A stretch of DNA of 64,000 bases from Loxodes magnus (GCA_946699065.1 CAMPDV010000310.1:293694-357693), one strand, 5' to 3'; shown: positions 44,488 to 58,472, counted from the first letter of the stretch. Notes: generated by a model not told the origin, from the letters alone. Made by a program: numbers and translations.

Positions 44488-46890
44488 GTTCTTTTATTTT
44501 AATGTTTAGCTTAATTTAAAATATTTAAAAAAACAACAATTTAGTAATTAAGCCTTCAAATAGTATTTAATAGTATCTTCATCAGTTTTTACTATGTAAT
44601 TCTATCTTTTTATTTTTTCTTTTATAATAATTAAATTAAAATGCAGAGCAGTTAGATTATTCTATAGTGTTAGCCTAATTTTTTTGTCGTTCTTAATTTG
44701 TATATTTATTTTATAAAATGATATATTCTGATGCTAAATTAACATATTCTATTGTGTTTTTAAAATTTGTATCATAATTATATAAATTTATTTTATTTAA
44801 TATAAATATTTATTTTTATTTAAAATTATTAGTATCTTTTATTATGTTATTAGATTTAATTTCCGCAACATTTTTATACATTTTTAAAAGATTAACAATA
44901 TTAAAAAATTTTAGTTTTATAGATTTCAATGTAGTTTTTTATAGTAATATTAGTTAATATTTAATTATTTTTAATTAACTTCTAAAATTGTTTGGTTTGA
45001 AAATAAAAATATTTAAGTTAACTATAATTTAATTTTAAATATTACAGTTAATATTATTAAACACTAAACTTAGATTTAAAAATAATTGTTGTGAAATCAA
45101 TGCATTACTAATAATAAATTTTAGCTTAATATATTTAGTTTTTTTCTAGAATTAACAAATATATTTATTAAAATTTTTATCTTCTGCTAAAAAAATGTTT
45201 TCTTTCATTATAAAAAATTAAAAATTTTAAGTTTTTATTGGTGTATGAATAAAGATTCATATGATATAGTCTAAAAAATTTAAATTTTTTTTGCTATTAT
45301 ATTTTTTTCTCATTTTATAATTTAATATTTGCAATTAAATTATTTTTAGAAGAAAATAAATTTTCTGATTTTTAATTTGTTTTTTAGCAATTTTTAATTC
45401 TTAAATGAACATTAAAATATTTATTATTTTTTAATATTTCTCAATGAAATATTTATCATCTTTATCACTATTAAGTATAAAAAACTAAATTAATTAATTA
45501 TTATTAAAAAAAATGTATATAGCATCAGTATAATAAACAAATATTTTTATTAAAAACTTAGATTAAAAAAATTAAATTAAATTATATTTTTTTAATTATT
45601 AAAATATTAGTCTATCTTTAAAAGTTCCTGTAGTAAATCTAAAATAAAAAAACAAAAATATAATTATAAAAATATTTTTTAATATTCCTGATCTCTATAT
45701 TGTGCATTATCTAAAAAATTCAAAATGGTTTACTTTAATAAGAATGACTTTAAACTTAAAAACTTGATTCGAAATTTCTAAAATTTTTGTTCCATCCGAA
45801 AAATCTTCTATAGTAAAATTCAAAGCGAAAAATAAAAATTAAATTTTTACATCTTAAATCGATTTTATCAGTTAAGCAAAAATTTACTGATATAGATTAT
45901 AACTTTCTTAGCCTCACCTCCACTCAAATTATAAAAAATTATTTTATTTAAATTAGATTAAAAAAATTTAATTAATAATTAATTATCTTTACTTTTTGAA
46001 TTTTTCCAATTCATAATCTAAAAAAAAAATTGATTACTAAAAATCTATAAATTTTATCCTTCTTTTAAAATTCCAAAAAAAAATTTTGTTCCGTCTGAAA
46101 ATTTTCCTGTAGTGTAAAACGCTGAGCAAAAAAACAAAATTAAAATTTTCACAAATTCTAAACAAAAAACAATTTATATTCAAAAAAAAAATTAATTATT
46201 TTAATTATTTTAATTATTTTTAATACTTTAAATAATTTAGAAATTATCTAATACATATTAAAAAAAAAATTTATATTAGAAAATCTTTAAAAAACAAAAA
46301 TATCTTTCTCATTTCTTTACAACTACACTCTTTCTGTCCTTTTATTTTAAAAAATATCTCAGTCTTAATTTACACAATTCTTATCCTTTTACTTTCTTTA
46401 CCTTTTTACACTTTTATCACTTTTATCACTTTTATCACTTTTAGAAAGTAAAAACAATATAACCTTCCTCTAATTACTCTTTAAAAATATACTTTTACCT
46501 TTAAAAAAAATAAATCCTTAACAACTACTTATATTATTATTAAACTACAATACAAATATTCTAACTACAATACTTAAAAATACATTATTAAAAAATAACT
46601 TAAACATTTTATACTCATTCTCCACACTCATACAACCTTATACAAAATCAAAAACAAATAAAAAAATATAATAAAAATATCAATTATAATAATATCAATT
46701 ATAATATCACTTCATAATAAAAAAAACACAATAATATATATTCAAATTATAAATTAAGATATATTAAAGATATACAAGATATTTTTAAATATATTTAGAT
46801 ATACTAAAATATACTAAGATATACTATTTTTAATCATTAATTACTTTAATACCCCTTATATATAAATACTTAATTAATAAACTTATATTT
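44488..46890. other. A+T-rich spacer with repeated motif, copy 2
   Basis: Equivalent of 8645-11040, with the same thrice-repeated block (near 45615, 45790 and 46085). One motif keeps gttccgtctgaa where copy 1 has gtaagtctgaa. An extra CTTTTATCA unit lies near 46430. Confidence 0.35.
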
Positions 46891-47018
46891 AGTAGAGTTC
46901 AAATTAAGCAGAGTTTAAATTAAGCAGAGTTTAAATTAAGTAAAGTTCAAATTAAGTAAAGTTCAAATTAAGCAGAGTTCAAATTAAGCAGAGTTCAAAT
47001 TAAGTAGAGTTTAAATTA
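46891..47018. repeat. 16-bp tandem repeat, 8 units
   Basis: Copy-2 version of the 11041-11152 array with one additional AGTAAAG-type unit. Confidence 0.9.
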
Positions 47019-47037
47019 AGTATTTAAAGTCATTCAC

Positions 47038-48872
47038 TCACTCAGAATATTTCACAGCCATTCGATTCTTCAATGAGTCCTATTTTAAACTCATTAAAAC
47101 ACTAACTCACCCCCTTTATAATAACCTTAAACTAACATACATTCTATTTAACATAATTAATAACTCACTTCCTATTTTGATTATTCTAAACCTACGATCT
47201 AAAAAACAGAAAAAAAACTATAAATACACCTTACATACTATCAATATTAATAAATACACTCTAAATTGGAAAATTAAAATATTTACTCACTATATGTTTA
47301 AAGAATATTAAAATATTTACTCACTATATGTTTAAAGAATATTAAAATACTTACATACTATATGTTTAAAGAATATTAAAATACTTACATGCTATATGTT
47401 TAAAGAATATTAAAATACTTACATACTATATGTTTAAAGAATATTAAAATACTTACACCCTATATATTTAAAGAATATTAAAATTCTTACATACTATATG
47501 TTTAAAGAATATTAAAATACTTACACCCTATATATTTAAAGAATATTAAAATACTTACATACTATATGTTTAAAGAATATTAAAATACTTACTCTCTATA
47601 TGTTTAAAGAATATTATAATACTTACTCCCTATATGTTTAAAGAATATTAAAATACTTACATACTATATGTTTAAAGAATATTAAAATACTTACTCTCTA
47701 TATGTTTAAAGAATATTAAAATACTTACTCCCTATATGTTTAAAGAATATTAAAATACTTACCTTCTATATGTTTTAAAAATGTGACGTACTTCCTAAAA
47801 TTATTTATATAGTAAACTTACCATCTAATAATACATTTAACTTTTAAACTTACTATATCTCATTTGAAGCTATTCCACATCGACAATTTATAAACTCGAT
47901 ACTGATTAACCGTTCTTCAGTTTAGTATTGTTCTTTAAGATGTCGAGAGTCCATGATCGTAACTCAGTTTATTGTCAGATTTATTCTTTTATCTACCTTA
48001 TCGTTGTTTCTTATTTAACCTAGAGCTTTAAGGTCTTCTTGTTCGGCGATACGATGGTTATACTGATATCCTATTTTTTTGTCTACTTAGGCTTCTTCTA
48101 AGGTTGAGAAGTTGGCTAATTAGGCTGCACTACTGGCGTTACTTATTAGAACTAGATTAATTAACCTTATAACTAAGTCAACTATTATTACTGATTCTAG
48201 ACTTAATCATTCAACTTCTATATCTCACTCCTCAAATAATCATTTTCCTTAACCATTTACTCTTGACTCAACTTATAATTGTCCAACTCCTCAAAAACAT
48301 TAACCGATACCCTCACATCGATGATCCTCTAAACCTCATCTAACAATCTTAACACCTTAGACTCATACTTAGAAATGTCCTAACCTTAGTAATTCTAATG
48401 GTTATTACTAATAATTATTACAAATAGCTATTACTTACCTCTAGATTTTTAAGAACCTTAACTACTCCTATATTTATCGATCCTAGTCAAACAACTACCT
48501 TTATAAGCCAATATTGCCCTTTAAAACGTAACTACTCACGTGCCTAATCAACTACTAGATGAAAGTAAATTAAACCTTAGACAATTAAGTCTAAGCTTAA
48601 CGCAATCTCAGTGATTGATTCTCCAACAATGATATACTCTCCATGATACTCTTTTACTCAAGATACTTAAGTAACTAACTGTCTTCTTACAACTTTGAAG
48701 GATGAATCTTATAAACTTGCTGACAATTGGCACATTTGATATTTTTGGTTTTTAGATACTTCAATTGAATGCAATGATAACACATATCATGCTTACATGG
48801 CAACAACATGGGAAGCTTATCCTAACCGTCGAAATCTCCGTTACAAGATTGACATTAAACAACCTAGGACAT
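47038..48872 (-). CDS. RING-coiled coil-UBL protein with micro-exon tail, copy 2
   Basis: Copy-2 version of the gene at 11172-13108, with the same RING, coiled coils, 31-nt intron, UBL and final exon. A short run near 48032 differs (aaggtcttctt versus atttcttctt), with a few other substitutions. The main difference is the micro-exon chain: 23 rather than 26 exons, with several different triplets. Both versions remain in frame to the same final exon. Confidence 0.7.
47080..47853 (-). other. Chain of 23 three-nucleotide exons, copy 2
   Basis: Same organisation as 11214-12089, with the same heterogeneous introns on both sides of a core of 15 triplets. The total of 69 nt again keeps the phase of the UBL exon into the final exon at 47079. 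Confidence 0.7.
47287..47765 (-). repeat. 34-bp core array: 31-nt intron plus variable codon, 15 triplets
   Basis: Fourteen 34-bp units plus a final triplet. Triplets in minus-strand sense (plus-strand start): TGA 47287, TGA 47321, TAT 47355, CAT 47389, TAT 47423, GGT 47457, TAT 47491, GGT 47525, TAT 47559, AGA 47593, GGA 47627, TAT 47661, AGA 47695, GGA 47729, AAG 47763. GGT occurs only here, always with an intron ending ATATATAG. The unit at 47695 (AGA) corresponds to 11931 (TTC) in copy 1: all three bases differ while the introns on both sides match. Confidence 0.95.
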
Positions 48873-49044
48873 TTCTTATTATTATTTTTTAGAAAAAACA
48901 ATCCCTTATATACAAAAACCACGTAAATATACGTCTAACAATATTATGAAATTAAAAAAACACGTAGCTAAAAATAATAATAATAATAATTTTATGAAAC
49001 TTTAGTATTATTAATATAAGAACTACATATCTTGAATTTATATA

Positions 49045-49709
49045 TATCTTCTTGGATTCATCTTCTTCTACAAAGAAAATTAATAACAAAACTAATATTT
49101 AATCTTTTTGTTAAATTTGCTAATTCATATCTATTAGTCTTTTATTACCATTTTTCTCAAATTAATCTTTCTAACTTACCATTCAGATACTCTAAAATAG
49201 TAAACCATAATTACCTTATATGAAAACTACTTAAGATTATTTTTTTTAATAAGTATATTAATAATCTTTAAGAAACTCTTCTTTAGATTCTCCTTCAAAT
49301 ACATTTGGTATTCAGCTTTACTTCAACACAAAATTTAATATCTCCTTCTATAAACTTTAAAAATTTATAACAAACTTTAAAGTAAATCACTTCATATGAA
49401 TCCTTTACTTGAAACTTAACATTTAAAATTTATAGAAAATTATTTAAGTAGTTAACTTCTTAAATAACCATTCAGTCCTAATATCGAAACACTATTACAA
49501 TAAATAATAATAATTCCATCTTATATTAAGTACTAAACTTAAATATATGAGAATCAGAATGTATACTGCTTGTAGCAGAATTAATTCCATTAACTCTTAA
49601 AAGATCTTACCAATAAAACTCTTTTCATCTTAATTTTTCATCAAATAACTTTCAGTTTAACTCTATACAAAAACTATTTGTTACAATATAAAATTTTTAT
49701 AGACTTAGC
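49045..49709 (-). CDS. Unknown protein, copy 2
   Basis: Nearly identical copy of 13281-13945; I saw no disabling change relative to copy 1. Confidence 0.4.
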
Positions 49710-49803
49710 AATATAATTTTAATGCTTAGGGAATTAAAGTATTTCAATTCTTAAAAAATTATAGAGAAGTTTAAGATATTTACATAATTTATTCACTAGA
49801 AAT

Positions 49804-51807
49804 AAGCAAAAGAAAGTCCTGAAATGATCAAAGATATTAAGACTGGGAACTAGGATAAAAGAACATAAAATAGATTTAGTTAGCTACATATAAATAGTCA
49901 AATGTATATGATAATAAGAATATTTAGTTAGTCAAATTTAAAATAGAAATATTTTAGTATTAGTTATTAGAGTACTTACAGTAATATCTATGAATTACTC
50001 TATATTCTCAGTTATAGAACTCATTTTCCTGCTTGTATTTTTGGAGAGATAGACTCTTTATAATAATTTTCAATTATTACTTTATTAATGAAATATTTAT
50101 TTTGTCATCCTATCCTTGTATTAACTAAATTTTCTTAATTAAATAATTAAGCAAACATAAAATAAAATAATTTTAAAGTAGAAATTCTAGAAAATAGCTA
50201 ACTTAAAGCAAATACTTGAAAGATCATATTCATTAGGATAAAGGTAGATAATAGTAATATGCAACTTAACTATATTATGATGCTCTAAAAAACTATTAAC
50301 AGTTTAAAAGAACTAAGCTAAATATAAAATTTATTAGAAAGCTAATTAACTATCCAACTGGAAAAAAAATTAAAAGACGTGTAATTTAAGTGAAGTTCCA
50401 GTTAAAAACTTAATTTATCAAACTTAGAAATATCATTACAAAATTCGAAATTGACTAAGATGTAAAACAATAGCGTAAGGATTCAATTATAAATATGAAA
50501 TGATAAAAGAATGCAAAACAAATTATAGCTCATTGATAAATAAAATTATTTAAATGAACACTATCAGGCACTTTTACTCTAAGTTATATACAACATAACT
50601 ATGAGATAAAAAATTTTGAAATAACAAAAACTTTAGCTATATCTAAACATATGAGAAATAATTTAAAATATAGTCTGGTTAAACCACTTTTATAAGAAAA
50701 TGAAATTAGAAATTCATAATAAAAAATTAAAGAAGTGCTTAAAATATTCTAACTCATACTATTATTCAATTTAGAAAAAATCTAATAATATGAAAGAAAT
50801 TAAAATTTTCTACAGATAAGATTTAATACCATCAAAAATAAATTAATTATAAAGTATATCAAAATATTCATAGACCGTTTTAAAAGATTTATCTTTCTCA
50901 TAAAAAGATAAAATAAAAAAAGTATTTAAAAAGATAAATCTATTTTACTATCTTAAATGAAAAACTAACAACAAAGTCTCTATGCTAAAAAAGTAGAGAT
51001 AATTTCATAGAAATATTTAAAGATAGTATTTCTATATACGACTATTAAAGTAAAAATAACTATTTACCTTTAACTACACATGATAATTATTTATAATTTA
51101 AATATCTTAAAGATTATAGATCTTGTAATATTTCAGTTTTTACAAAAAATTATTTAGCATATTTATTGCTTTATTAGTTCAAGTTATTACTCTATCTTAT
51201 CTAATATTATATTTTGAGTTTATAATTATAAGATTTTTAAGATAATTAAAAAGGAAATCAATATTTAACAGTTAGTATTTGAAATATCCAATCTCTAGGA
51301 AGAGATTAAAGTGCTTAAGTAGGAAAATTAAGAACTAAGAAATTTATTATCGCTTGGATAAGATAACTTAGAGATTAGAATTATTAATTAAGAAAGGGAA
51401 CTCCAAGTATATTGCAACATTTAAACTGAACATAGATAAGAAACAGCAAGGCTTGAAAATATCGTATAAAAACAAGAGTTGGAGTTTATTAAGCAAAAGA
51501 ATATTAGCACAAACATAACTAATTAGACAAATTAGATGGAATTAGATCAAAAAGAATTTATAAATTGAAAATCAATCAGGTAAGTAAGGAAGAAATGCTA
51601 CTACTGTAAGAGTAAGTGACATTTGTACAAAAATTGCTAAAAATTTTAGAATTTAAAGAAAAAATTTTGGCGAAAAGAATAAGAAAAATACTAGAGTCTC
51701 TATTGCAACTAGCATGGAGATATTTACAGAAGAAAATGATGTGAAATATCTTTTGAAATAATAAGAACAAGAAATCAAAGAAACTAAGAAAACCTTAGTG
51801 AAGATAA
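49804..51807 (+). CDS. Coiled-coil protein with CCHC zinc knuckle, copy 2
   Basis: Copy of 14040-16043, essentially identical over the coiled coil and the zinc knuckle (51596-51637). Confidence 0.6.
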
Positions 51808-51809
51808 TT

Positions 51810-52390
51810 TCATTAGAAAGTCAAGAATGATGAGAAGTGTTGCTGATAAAACAACTTATTTTAAATGGTGTCCAGATTGGTACTGTTGAACATTTAATTT
51901 CATTACTATATGAATGAATTAGAGTCTTGATAGTTACTATAATCACTTCTTTTAAATTTAGTTTCATTAAATCTAGAAATAAAATGTGGCTTATGTTGGA
52001 GATTATTTACAAGCTAAGCTTTAATATAAAGTTAGATTTAAGCATTACCTTTATCTCATAAATTGAAAGTGAGACTTATTAAGAGGCACAAAAAAATATT
52101 AATTGAGAGATTTAAATAATCTTAGCATTGGATTATTCACTAAAAGATAAACTAATAAGTGAATAAAATAGCTGCTTTGAGTGTGATAGAAGTTCTATTG
52201 CTGTTATTATATTAGATTCATTTCTTTTTATTACTTTAGGAGGTGTTTATTATAGTTATTAGGTTCTTTATTAATTTTGTAAGTGGGAAGAAGAAGACTC
52301 TTGATACTTTTTTTATGCCTGCTTTTTCTCTAGAGCTTTTTTCTCTTCTTTGCTCAAGAAAATGCCGGTAACAAGATTTTAAGACTCCAT
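51810..52390 (-). CDS. Small Gln/Ser-rich helical protein, copy 2
   Basis: Copy of 16046-16626 with ATG at 52390, intron equivalent to 16250-16284, and the terminal TGA at 51812-51810 conserved. Confidence 0.65.
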
Positions 52391-52563
52391 TTTTTTAATT
52401 ATTTTTATTAATTCATATAGAAAAGAGAAAAATATTAAGATAGACAATAAGAAATAAAATTATAAATAAAGAACTTTATAAGTAACTGTTTAATAATTAA
52501 ACTGCATTATTATTTATTTATAAAGGATTAAATAAAATTAATTTAAGTGCCTAGTGAACAGAA

Positions 52564-53310
52564 ATGCAATTAAATTCTTTATCTTAAGAAATTGCTAAGA
52601 AAAGTTTATAATACTAGTCACTTATTTTAAAAATTTTAGATAGATGTGATCAAATCTGAAATATACTCCAATATTAAAATACTTGCATATTTCCAAGATA
52701 TCTATACTAACAAATCAGACACAAATATTAAGAAGGCTATAACATTAAAAATAATAAATTTGAAAAGCAGCAAATAGATATAAAAAGACTGAGTAAACTA
52801 CTATTTTTATAGAATAAATTAACTAAAACACATTGGCCCTATTAGGATCTGCTGGTTAGGACTATAAATATTTATAATTATAATATGAATAGAACTGAAT
52901 ATTATGAAATATATTCTATAGATATTTTCATAAAACCAAATACAATCAAAAGAAAGAGATCTATATTATATCGGGATAAAAATGTGTATAATGTAATCAT
53001 AAAGATGTAAAGAATGCGAAGTCTATGATATTAAAACGAAGACATTCAGAAGTATCAGTTGAATTAATCTACCAGTAAATCTTTTTGGATGAGATATATG
53101 TGAAGAAAAGATATTTGTGTTTGGAGGATGAAATAACCAAAAAAGGAAGATGAAAAATATAATTATATGATTAATTGATCCTAGTTGTAAGATATATTTA
53201 TGTCTTTAGATTAAAACAACAAGTAAAATTCTTATTATATATATTTGATATAAAAAGAATCATAAAGTTAGATATTCTATTGAATTAAATCTTAATTTTA
53301 GTTCATTTTT
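52564..53310 (+). CDS. Kelch-like protein, copy 2
   Basis: Nearly identical to 16800-17546. The indel-rich patch of copy 2 begins just beyond it, near 53380. Confidence 0.4.
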
Positions 53311-53718
53311 TCACTTTGGAAAATATCAGTCCTTAGAGTAATTGTCCTATGAATAAAGCTTATTCACTTGAACTTCATATTAGATACACATTCTTATGTA
53401 GCTCTTTACATATCTGTCATTGAAATAGATATATAAGGAAAAAATTATGACAAACACAACAAGTCACATTTGCAATAAGATTCTATAAAAAACAGCTCTT
53501 TGGCTTTGTCCACATTTTTTGCTCCAAACTTTCCAGTCTAAAGTCATAGTAATAGAAAAAAACTGGAATGGATAGACTTCAATATATATACTTATTTTTT
53601 TTATATTCCTTAATAAACTTCTAGTCTATTGGATGAGTAGCGTCAAACTCTAATTTTTTATTTTCTAAGCGTTAAAGAATCTTTCATATAATTTCTTATT
53701 ATGCGACCTTCTTTCTAT
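53311..53718 (-). pseudogene. Broken copy of the small membrane-protein gene
   Basis: Counterpart of 17547-17957. The start ATG is ATA here (53718-53716). One-base indels disrupt the frame: a lost base near 53664 (attttctaagc versus attttcataagc), others near 53380, 53458 and 53475, and an extra A near 53560. The neighbouring sequence remains close to copy 1, so decay or error is concentrated in about 350 bp. Confidence 0.65.
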
Positions 53719-55211
53719 TTTATTTATAAATAAAGTAATCCAAAAATATAAGAACCTTATAATAACATTAACTTTAAATATTAAATTATTTTTTGCAAAT
53801 ACTAAAAGAGGAAAATTTATTTAAGAAATTTAGATGAAATAGTAATAAGAAATAGTTTATTAATTAAAATCTATTTCTTACTTATATTTACTCTTTGGTA
53901 ATTTTAAAATAAATTATTTAAAAAATTTAAGATTATGGAAATACTTCTTAATGCATATAAAGTAGATGAGTTGAAATATCAAGCTTGTAATCTTAAAAGT
54001 TTCTATTCTTTTCTATCTTAATAATTTTGGTGACTATGAGTAATGCAAATTAAAGCAATTTTTTAATTAATAAGTTCTAGATCTATAATTTTAGATCTAT
54101 AAATTATTTTATATTCAAATTTTGATATTTAATCAAATTTAAAATAATTAATAATTAATTTATCTTGTCTTATCGATAAATTTATCTCCAGATTTTAGTT
54201 TATACTATTTCTAAGACTTTTTTATAAATAGTTTTGAATTAAATTTTTATTCAACATTTAGTATCTTGTAATATTGTTTTTTTTAACTTTTACACAGAAA
54301 AAATCTTAGAGTAAATAAAAATGTTTTGGTCTAAAGATTTTTTTCTTTATTATAGTTATACAAACCAATCAATATTATTTGAGTTTATAGTAAATTGCCT
54401 TTAAGATATTGGATCGTTGAAAATTTTGAATTTTTAAAAAAAATAATCTGAGAGTCAATGAAGTTAATATAAGATTTGTTTATTAGAATGATAAATAAAT
54501 TTTTAATAATAACAAATGAATATATAGCTAAGTATTAATAGATGATAATTTACATTTATTACTTATAACAGTGTAATTAGAAATGCTATAATAATTTTTT
54601 ATATTTGCTTCACACAATAAAATGTAAAAAATTTGTAAAAATTATAAAATATATTAATTAGGCTATAAAAAACACTAAATAATTAATTTTTATTGTTTAT
54701 ATAGGAAATTAAATTAAATAGTTTGCATGGAAAAAAGCAATTTTAAAAATATTAAAAACATTAAAAAATATGAAAATTAATAGCTTTATTTATAATAAAA
54801 TTTAAGATTGAAAATTAATTTTAGAATATTAACACAATGATAATATTTTAAAAAAAAAATATTTTTTAATTAAAAATATAAATAATTAATATTTATCTAC
54901 TTTTAGAAAGATTTATTTCAAGTAACTATTTGAATATTTATAATGTTAAAGTTATTTTTTTTATTTGAAATATTTATAATAATAAGAATTAAGAAATTTA
55001 TTCTAAAAATATAGAATTGATTAATTAATTAATTATAAACCTTATTTTTATAAGTAAGGTTTATTCTTTATTATATTTTAGGTTTTTATTTATTTTCATA
55101 TTAATGTGAATAAAATAATATTTTATGTTATTAAGAAATTTTAATCCTGCTTCCAGTGTCCTCCAGCCTTGGAATTAAGAAATAATTTTATATTATTTTT
55201 GCATTATTTTA
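53719..55211. other. A+T-rich intergenic region, copy 2
   Basis: Equivalent of 17958-19440 with many one-base indels near 53720-53830. The palindrome is retained at 55037-55062. Confidence 0.35.
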
Positions 55212-55256
55212 AAAGAGCTGCGCACAAACGAGGTGCTACGCACTCTATAATCAAAC
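55212..55256 (+). repeat. Hairpin element, copy 2
   Basis: Same as the element at 19446-19490. Confidence 0.7.
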
Positions 55257-55291
55257 TTACATATTATTTATTATATAGTTTAATTTAAATA

Positions 55292-55532
55292 GGGTGGAAA
55301 ACCCTCTCCATCGGATGCTGCTTGGAGGCCCAGCAAGGCTATTAAAAAAACGCGGATGGAGGATAAATAGGAAGAAGAGAAACCAATAACAAGAGAAGGA
55401 AGATGTGACAAGCTGGAGAACTCTGAATGTCAGGAGAAAACTTTCTTCATCATAGGTCGGGGAAATGTCCCCGTAATCGTATATTGCTTCCTATGCTTTG
55501 GAAGGATTACAGGGACGTACCGCAGGAAGAGG
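55292..55532. ncRNA. Candidate structured RNA, copy 2
   Basis: Copy of 19526-19766. The changes are one A fewer in the A-run, GTG to GCG near 55353, and C to T in two loops; the predicted stems are kept. Confidence 0.4.
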
Positions 55533-55568
55533 AAACAAGAAAAGAGAGAAAAGAGAGAAAATTAATTT

Positions 55569-55625
55569 AAAGAGCACCGCACCAACGAGAGTGCTACGCG
55601 CTTTATAATCGAATTTATTTATTTG
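55569..55625 (+). repeat. Hairpin element with (TTTA)n tail, copy 2
   Basis: Same as the element at 19804-19860. Confidence 0.7.
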
Positions 55626-55636
55626 TTATTTATTAT

Positions 55637-56012
55637 TCAGATTTTGTCCAGCTCTTTTAATTATTACTTTCCCTTAATCATTGCTTTCCTTTTCCTTTAG
55701 AAATCGTCTGGATCATCGTAGTAAAATTTTTCTTGGAATTCCTGATACTTTTTATAAATATCTTTTTAATTCTTATTACTTTTTACGGTCGTTTGTTTCC
55801 GTATTATTTTTAAAGACAAATTTTTTGTATCTTTCGTATAGATGTTTCTCTGACTTAAAAAAAATAGTTTCTTTCTCTTCTTCAAACTTTTGTAACTCAA
55901 TCCTTTTCTATTTATACATTTTATTTTTCTATTTTCCGAGACTGAATGCTTTATTGACCATTTAGTTTTATTGCAGGTTTCAGAAGACATTTAAACCTCT
56001 TTCAAGAGACAT
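55637..56012 (-). CDS. Small basic helical protein, copy 2
   Basis: Copy of 19872-20247. Two substitutions in the N-terminal exon change Asp to Val and Lys to Gln; splice sites and the final TGA are kept. Confidence 0.65.
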
Positions 56013-56153
56013 AACTACGAATGAACATGATATGAAAATAGAATAATTATACTATTAAAAGTATTATATAAAATTCTAATTAATTGTTTTTTATTTTAAT
56101 AGTATATAAATTTATAATTTAAAAGGGAATATCAAAAAAGAAGCTAAAGTTAA

Positions 56154-56406
56154 GTATTGTCTTATTATAAAGCAAACTATAGAGAGGTATCTGATTGGAT
56201 TCAAGATCTTGAAGATGATATGTCTAGAATATTATCCGGCCTTAGAAGAGATCTGAAATCTATGATTATGGAATATTCACTATTATTTATGAATAATTCC
56301 TGTTTGTAGAAATTTATTAGCAAAGTAAACCCGTTATGACCATAAAGAATCTATTCGAATTAAGTTGCACGGAGAGCACTTAGTTGTATTCAAGCATACA
56401 AGTTAA
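56154..56406 (+). CDS. Small protein, copy 2
   Basis: Copy of 20390-20641 with two or three substitutions (for example ttaagtttcac to ttaagttgcac) and no indels. Confidence 0.45.
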
Positions 56407-56942
56407 TCATAATCATTATAAATAAAAAGAAAAAAGATATTTAATTATTGAAAAAGAAAATTAAAAAATGCAACAGGTTTAAAATATTTGCAACGTTTAA
56501 TTATATAAATAAATTAAAACTAATTTATTAACAAAATTTTCTTTCTTGATTGATATTTTTTATTCTCGCAAAATGAAATTCAACATTTCTTAAAATTTAT
56601 TTAAGCACAAGGTAATATTTTTAAATGATTTTATTTACAAAAAAAATTAACTTTAATTAATTAGTTATAAACTTAAAAGGTTTCTTTTCAAGGGACTGGA
56701 AATTCCTATACAGCTAAAATCAAGGGCACTTCTTAAGACACATAATGCGGTTATCCTGTTGCTTAAATTAATAAGCTATCGACAGGGAGTTTTAGAGATA
56801 AAGAATGATTTAAATTTTTCATATTATATAATTTTATATTTTTCTCTTTATTTTAATTAATCCAAATTAAATAATTAAGATTTATGATTAAGGAAAAGTA
56901 ATTTTTATTATATTTTTAAAGTTAAATGTTATAATTAAAAAG

Positions 56943-58219
56943 ATTGCTGGAGCTGAGTTTGATTCTCTGATTAATCAAACCTTCTAGTTTTATGGATAAT
57001 GTTTAAATCTTATCCTTTGTTGAGAAAATCCCTGATTAGAATCAATCTCATTAAGTGAGCAAAATCTTTCTGGTTATCCACTCTTGCTAGCAGTTTGAAG
57101 CTGTCGATTCATAGTTATGGAAAAATTTTATTTAATTATTTTCATTAAAAATCTTTATTTTATGTTTTATTTTTTTATCATACTCTTACTCTTTATTTAC
57201 GATTCTATTTTTTTCAACTTTAATTAATTCATAAATAAATAATTTTTTTACTATTATTTATATAAATATTTATTGGTAAATTCTCTGAAAAAATATAAAC
57301 TTATTATTTCAAATGAAATTATTAGATTTTGTATAGACAAATATATTATTAACTTTTTTGTATTGAGCCTAAAACTTTGCATTTATTTTAATATCTTCAT
57401 CCTTTTTTTAATTTCCCATCTAAAATTTTAAATTTTGCAATCTAAGTTTTAGTTTAAAATAGCTTTACTTGCACATCATAATTTTTTTATTTGAGAATTT
57501 GTTGAAAAAAATACCTTAATCAGAAAAAATGTTTCTTATTAAATTTTTTATTAAAGTATTAAATTCTAAAGAAAACTCATTATAAGCTTCTGAATCTTAT
57601 AATTATCTAAATTAAAATGAAAAAATCTTCTTATATTTACTTAATACTTAATACTTATAAATATTTTAATAGTAACTAAATTGAATATTTCATATTTTAT
57701 AATTTAAAAGAAAAAGTTAGCAAAAACAGATTTGTATGTTAATATTTATTTCTTCTTGAATATATTCTTTAAATTAATTCTTAGTGTTTCTCGTATTTTC
57801 TAGCATCATTCTTAAAACATTAGTTATAATTTATAAAAATTGATTAATAGTAACTATAAAATAGAGTTTGTTTAACCTTTTATATGATAACTTAAAAATA
57901 ATTATAAAATTTTATATTCATATTACTTTTATTTTCTAATTTAAATTTTTTTCTCTTCTAAAAAGGTTGACTTTAGTACTTGATAATATTTATTTTTTAT
58001 TTTTTTGTAATTTACTTTCTATTTGAGCTATTAAGAAAATAATTTTAATCGTTAAATAAAATTTTCATTAAAAACTTTCTATTTATCCATCAAATTAATT
58101 TTATTTTGAGCAAATATTTAATATTTTTCGCTATCATTAATTATTTTTCGCTATTTTATACTTATTTTCTTAAGTAAAGCATAGAATCTTTCCAAATATT
58201 CTATATTTTTGACAATCAT
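56943..58219 (-). CDS. Long helical/coiled-coil protein, copy 2 (C-terminal frame breaks)
   Basis: Copy of 21179-22458. Near 57070-57105 it lacks one G (ctggtt versus ctgggtt) and one C (gaagctgtc versus gaagcctgtc), shifting the frame between RVDNPERF and the N-terminal part. The rest is nearly identical. Confidence 0.5.
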
Positions 58220-58438
58220 TTTACTTTAGGCTTTTCTATTATTCTTTTTTAGAATAAGAGGAACAAATTAATGTTTATCATTCTTAAAGATTCATAGTAA
58301 AGTTATAGCAATAATTTAATTTGATAATCTATTTTATTAATCATTTAAATAAATCTTTATCTAATTTATAGCTAAATTAATTTTCTTTTATAATATCACT
58401 TTTTTAATTTTTTTACTATTTCATCAGCATATACTACA

Positions 58439-58472
58439 TTAAATTAAATTAAATTAAATTAAATTAAATTAA
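58439..58472. repeat. (TTAAA)n microsatellite, copy 2
   Basis: Same repeat as 22680-22708 with one additional unit. Confidence 0.8.
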
